A stretch of DNA of 64,000 nt from Oscillospiraceae bacterium (GTDB lineage Bacteria; Bacillota; Clostridia; Oscillospirales; Ruminococcaceae). The position numbers were made by a program, and so were the translations under genes. Shown one piece after another: positions 61,192-64,000 of the stretch. Location of the stretch: NCBI GenBank assembly GCA_017461565.1, contig JAFTXQ010000005.1:1-64000 (forward strand). The letters run 5' to 3'. Each line of letters opens with the position of its first letter. Within the stretch, counting starts at the first letter, position 1. The notes beneath the pieces were generated by a model. The model was not told the DNA's origin. It was given only the letters and a program-made list of their open reading frames with translations, and did not search any database.

Positions 61192-63603
61192 ATGAGCAAA
61201 AACGAAATGTTACCTACAATATCGCTACGTGGACTGGTAGTGTTTCCTTCTATGGTACTGCACTTCGATGTTGGCAGAGAACGCAGCGTCAATGCGCTTA
61301 AGGCAGCCACAGAAAACGACCAGCATATATTTTTAGTGGCACAGCAGGACCCTGCCGCTACTGACCCCGATGTAAAGGACCTTTACGAGATCGGTGTAGT
61401 TGCCGAGATAAGACAGCTTCTCTCCACACCTGACGGCTCAACAAGGGTTCTTGTTGAAGGTCTGTACCGTGCTAAGCGTGTAAAGACGCTCGGTCGCACG
61501 GATTACCTTAAATTCGAGGTGAAGCCTATCGCTTCACGTGGCGGCGAGCTTTCCGAAAACACACAGGCTGCCTGCAAGCGTGCGCTGAAGGACGCTTTCA
61601 TGGAATATGCCCAGGTGACTCCCAAGATGCCCCGTGAGCTGTACGACAGCATCATCGGTGAGGAAGACTGCGCAAAGCTTTTTGAAAAAATAGTTTTCAA
61701 CGTGGTGCTTAAGGTCGAGGACAAGCAGAAGCTGCTTGAAACAAACGGAACTCTTGCAAGGATAAAGCTGCTCATCACAATGCTGAAAAACGAGCTTGAG
61801 ATAATCGAGACAGAGATAGACATACAGGAACAGGTCCGTGAGCAGGTGGATAAAAACCAGCGTGAATACTATCTGCGTGAGCAGATGCGTGTTATTTCAC
61901 GGCAGCTTGGCGACGGCGACAGTCCTCAGGAGGAAGTTGAAAAGTACATAGAAAAGATAATGGCGCTCGAGCTTCCCGAGGAAACTACCGAAAAGCTGAT
62001 CGGAGAGGCTGAAAAGCTTGGCAAGATGTCCTACACCTCGCAGGAGGCGGCAGTTATCCGCACCTATCTCGATACCGTGCTGGAGCTTCCATGGAACGTA
62101 AAGACCAAGGACAAGGTGGATATTGCCAAGGTGCAGAAGCAGCTTGACAAGGACCATTACGGTCTTGTAAAGGTAAAGGATCGTATCACCGAAACTATCG
62201 CAGTGCGTGCCCTTGCTCCCGATGTAAAGGGTCAGATAATCTGCCTTTACGGTCCTCCCGGAGTCGGCAAGACCTCTATCGGAAAGTCCATTGCCAAGGC
62301 GCTCGGAAGAAACTATGCACGCATCTCCCTTGGCGGCGTCCGTGACGAAGCCGAGATAAGAGGTCACAGAAAAACTTATGTAGGCTCAATGCCGGGTAGG
62401 ATCATCGCTGCACTCAAGCAGGCAAAGAGCATGAACCCCGTGATCCTCCTTGACGAGATCGACAAGATGGGTAACGACTACAAGGGAGATCCCTCCTCCG
62501 CTATGCTGGAGGTACTGGACAGCGAGCAGAATACTGCTTTCGTTGACCACTACCTTGAGATCCCCGTTGATCTCAGCGATGTACTGTTCATCACGACAGC
62601 GAATTCACTCGACCCTATTTCTCCCCCTCTGCTGGACAGAATGGAGGTAATAGAGCTCAACAGCTACACCCGCGAGGAAAAGTTCAATATCGCCAAGAAG
62701 CACCTGCTTCCCAAGCAGCTTGCAAAGCACGGCGAAAAGTCTGCTACCCTTAAGGTGAGCGACAAGGCGCTGTATTCCGTCATCGACTTCTACACAAGAG
62801 AAGCAGGCGTGAGAAAGCTTGAACGCAGGATTGCTGATATCTGCCGTAAATCTGCAAAGAAGCTGGTTTCGGGCGAGAAAAAAGTCAATGTGACCGATAC
62901 AAACATCACAGATTTCCTCGGCGTTAAGAAGTATCTCCCCGAGCATCTTGCTGCACAGGATGAGGTGGGTCTCGTAAACGGACTTGCATGGACATCCGTC
63001 GGCGGCACCATGCTTCCGCTCGAAGTGCTTGTGCTTGATGGTACAGGCAAGACCGAGTTCACAGGCAGCCTCGGTGAAGTGATGAAGGAATCTGCAAAGA
63101 TCGCAGTGAGCCTTACAAGGGCACTTGCAGGCAAATATAACATCGATCCTGAGTTCTACAAGAACAAGGATATCCATATCCACGCTCCCGAGGGCGCAGT
63201 CCCCAAGGACGGCCCCTCCGCAGGCGTTACACTGACGACTGCACTGGTTTCTGCACTGAGCGGAATTCCTGTGCGTCGTGACGTTGCCATGACTGGCGAG
63301 ATAACACTCCGTGGCAAGGTGCTTGCCATCGGCGGACTCAAGGAGAAATCAATGGCGGCTTACCGTGCAGGTGTAAAAACTGTGTGCATCCCCAAGGAAA
63401 ACGAGCCTGACATCGCAGAGCTTGATGATGTTGTAAAGCAGAACGTAAAATTCGTAATTGCCGAGGATATCTCCACCGTGCTTGAAGCGGCGCTCGTTAC
63501 TCCCAACTGCACTCCCAAGAAAACAGGAAGCATGAAGAAAAAGAAAATAAATCACGAAGATACAGTAGCAGAGAAGAAGCTGCCTGTTCTTTCGGCAAAC
63601 TGA
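61192..63603 (+). CDS. lon: ATP-dependent protease Lon (LonA)
   Basis: 803 residues. N-terminal LON substrate domain ([20 protein letters not shown]), helical linker to about 310, AAA+ module with Walker [20 protein letters not shown] and Walker [14 protein letters not shown], then the protease domain with catalytic Ser in [11 protein letters not shown] and Lys in [17 protein letters not shown]. Degrades misfolded and regulatory proteins. SD AAAGGAAG. Followed 45 bp later by engB, the same order as lonA-ysxC in Bacillus. Confidence 0.98.
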   Translation: MSKNEMLPTISLRGLVVFPSMVLHFDVGRERSVNALKAATENDQHIFLVAQQDPAATDPDVKDLYEIGVVAEIRQLLSTPDGSTRVLVEGLYRAKRVKTLGRTDYLKFEVKPIASRGGELSENTQAACKRALKDAFMEYAQVTPKMPRELYDSIIGEEDCAKLFEKIVFNVVLKVEDKQKLLETNGTLARIKLLITMLKNELEIIETEIDIQEQVREQVDKNQREYYLREQMRVISRQLGDGDSPQEEVEKYIEKIMALELPEETTEKLIGEAEKLGKMSYTSQEAAVIRTYLDTVLELPWNVKTKDKVDIAKVQKQLDKDHYGLVKVKDRITETIAVRALAPDVKGQIICLYGPPGVGKTSIGKSIAKALGRNYARISLGGVRDEAEIRGHRKTYVGSMPGRIIAALKQAKSMNPVILLDEIDKMGNDYKGDPSSAMLEVLDSEQNTAFVDHYLEIPVDLSDVLFITTANSLDPISPPLLDRMEVIELNSYTREEKFNIAKKHLLPKQLAKHGEKSATLKVSDKALYSVIDFYTREAGVRKLERRIADICRKSAKKLVSGEKKVNVTDTNITDFLGVKKYLPEHLAAQDEVGLVNGLAWTSVGGTMLPLEVLVLDGTGKTEFTGSLGEVMKESAKIAVSLTRALAGKYNIDPEFYKNKDIHIHAPEGAVPKDGPSAGVTLTTALVSALSGIPVRRDVAMTGEITLRGKVLAIGGLKEKSMAAYRAGVKTVCIPKENEPDIAELDDVVKQNVKFVIAEDISTVLEAALVTPNCTPKKTGSMKKKKINHEDTVAEKKLPVLSAN

Positions 63604-63612
63604 TAAACAAAT

Positions 63613-63632
63613 GGCGGACATACTTGTCCGCC
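63613..63632 (+). other. hairpin between lon and engB
   Basis: A perfect 8-bp stem (ggcggaca / tgtccgcc) with a 4-nt loop lies 9 bp past the lon stop and ends 16 bp before the engB start. It has no T-run, so it is more likely an mRNA stability or processing element than a terminator. Confidence 0.5.
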
Positions 63633-63648
63633 GAAATATAGGTGAAGC

Positions 63649-64000
63649 ATGAATTTCAACAAAGCTGAGTTTTTTACATCATACGGAAGCTTCAAGCAGA
63701 TACCAAAGTCCACGAAGACAGAGATCGCTTTTGCAGGCCGCTCCAACGTAGGTAAATCCTCGCTGATTAACAAGATATTCAACAGAAAATCCCTTGCGAG
63801 GGTCAGCGCTGTCCCGGGAAAAACTGCGACCATCAACTTCTACTCGCTTGAGGATGTGTTCTTTGTTGACCTGCCCGGCTATGGCTATGCAAAGGTAGCA
63901 AAGTCCGAAAAGGAGCGCTGGGGCGAGCTTATCGAGGGATATCTCAACGATGACAGGAGCCTTGCGCTGGTGTTCCAGCTGGTGGATTTCCGTCACCCTC
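63649..64000 (+). CDS. engB: ribosome-biogenesis GTPase EngB/YsxC (3' truncated by window)
   Basis: The first 117 codons are present. Start at 63649, with AGGTG 5 nt upstream. G1 AFAGRSNVGKSSLINKI, G2 region AVPGKTATINFYS, G3 VDLPGYGYAKVAKSEKERW. EngB binds GTP and assists late assembly of the large ribosomal subunit. It follows lon as in Bacillus. Confidence 0.95.
   Translation, partial: MNFNKAEFFTSYGSFKQIPKSTKTEIAFAGRSNVGKSSLINKIFNRKSLARVSAVPGKTATINFYSLEDVFFVDLPGYGYAKVAKSEKERWGELIEGYLNDDRSLALVFQLVDFRHP

Overview
The window looks like a chromosomal segment of a Gram-positive, spore-forming, plant-fibre-degrading clostridium, most like Ruminococcus or a close Oscillospiraceae relative. The evidence is sporulation genes (SipL/SPOCS-LysM, spoIVA, an alpha/beta-type SASP, a PdaA-type deacetylase, TepA-YlzJ-FtsK/SpoIIIE), cellulose and hemicellulose enzymes (a GH5 lipoprotein with a CBM2-like module, a cytoplasmic GH9, a GH43 and a CotH lipoprotein), strong AGGAGG-type ribosome sites, and many sigma-A promoters with 17-bp spacers. 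No phage, insertion sequence or CRISPR array is visible. The only clearly decayed stretch is about 600-1200.

Layout. 1-594: 3' end of a MocR/PdxR-type regulator, then a decayed gap and a tRNA-Lys(UUU) with its own promoter and terminator. 1.5-15.8 kb, all minus strand: Gfo/Idh/MocA oxidoreductase plus CotH lipoprotein, NhaC antiporter, MATE plus FliB-like methylase, a cluster of hairpins, a clostripain-family lipoprotein with a cysteine-rich tail, an orphan solute-binding lipoprotein, GH43, and a patatin-like phospholipase. 15.9-20.3 kb, plus strand: two DUF2975-like membrane proteins with the same C-terminal octapeptide, a small XRE regulator, a CPBP protease and an Lhr-type helicase. 20.4-29.3 kb: MCP receptor, flavodoxin-like protein, divergent GH5 and GH9 cellulases, and a c-di-GMP phosphodiesterase fused to a predicted beta-helix of about 28-residue repeats.

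29.3-37.3 kb, minus strand: tepA, ylzJ (57 codons), uppP, ftsK/spoIIIE, ygiQ, a ComEC-like metallo-hydrolase and DUF3006. 37.4-41.3 kb: sipL-spoIVA behind a sigma-E-like promoter, a Fur-family regulator, and a SASP. 41.4-46.1 kb, minus strand: two CobW-type GTPases (one with a His-rich tandem repeat, one fused to a YcgQ-like C-terminal domain), then mtnA and an MtaD-like deaminase for methylthio-nucleoside salvage. 46.2-50.0 kb: TetR regulator, ECF sigma factor with membrane partner, MATE transporter. 50.1-56.1 kb, minus strand: response regulator, histidine kinase and two unknown membrane proteins in overlapping frames, followed by a separately promoted leader-peptide/terminator region and an S11 D,D-carboxypeptidase. 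56.2-64 kb: pdaA, then dusB-DUF815-BtuF-like binding protein (minus), a DUF1624 acyltransferase-like protein, lon, and the 5' part of engB.

The parts that looked least explained are the EAL-beta-helix fusion, the two-component/membrane/leader/carboxypeptidase locus, the DUF2975-like pair sharing a tail, the cysteine-rich clostripain tail, and the hairpin cluster at 8.7-8.95 kb.
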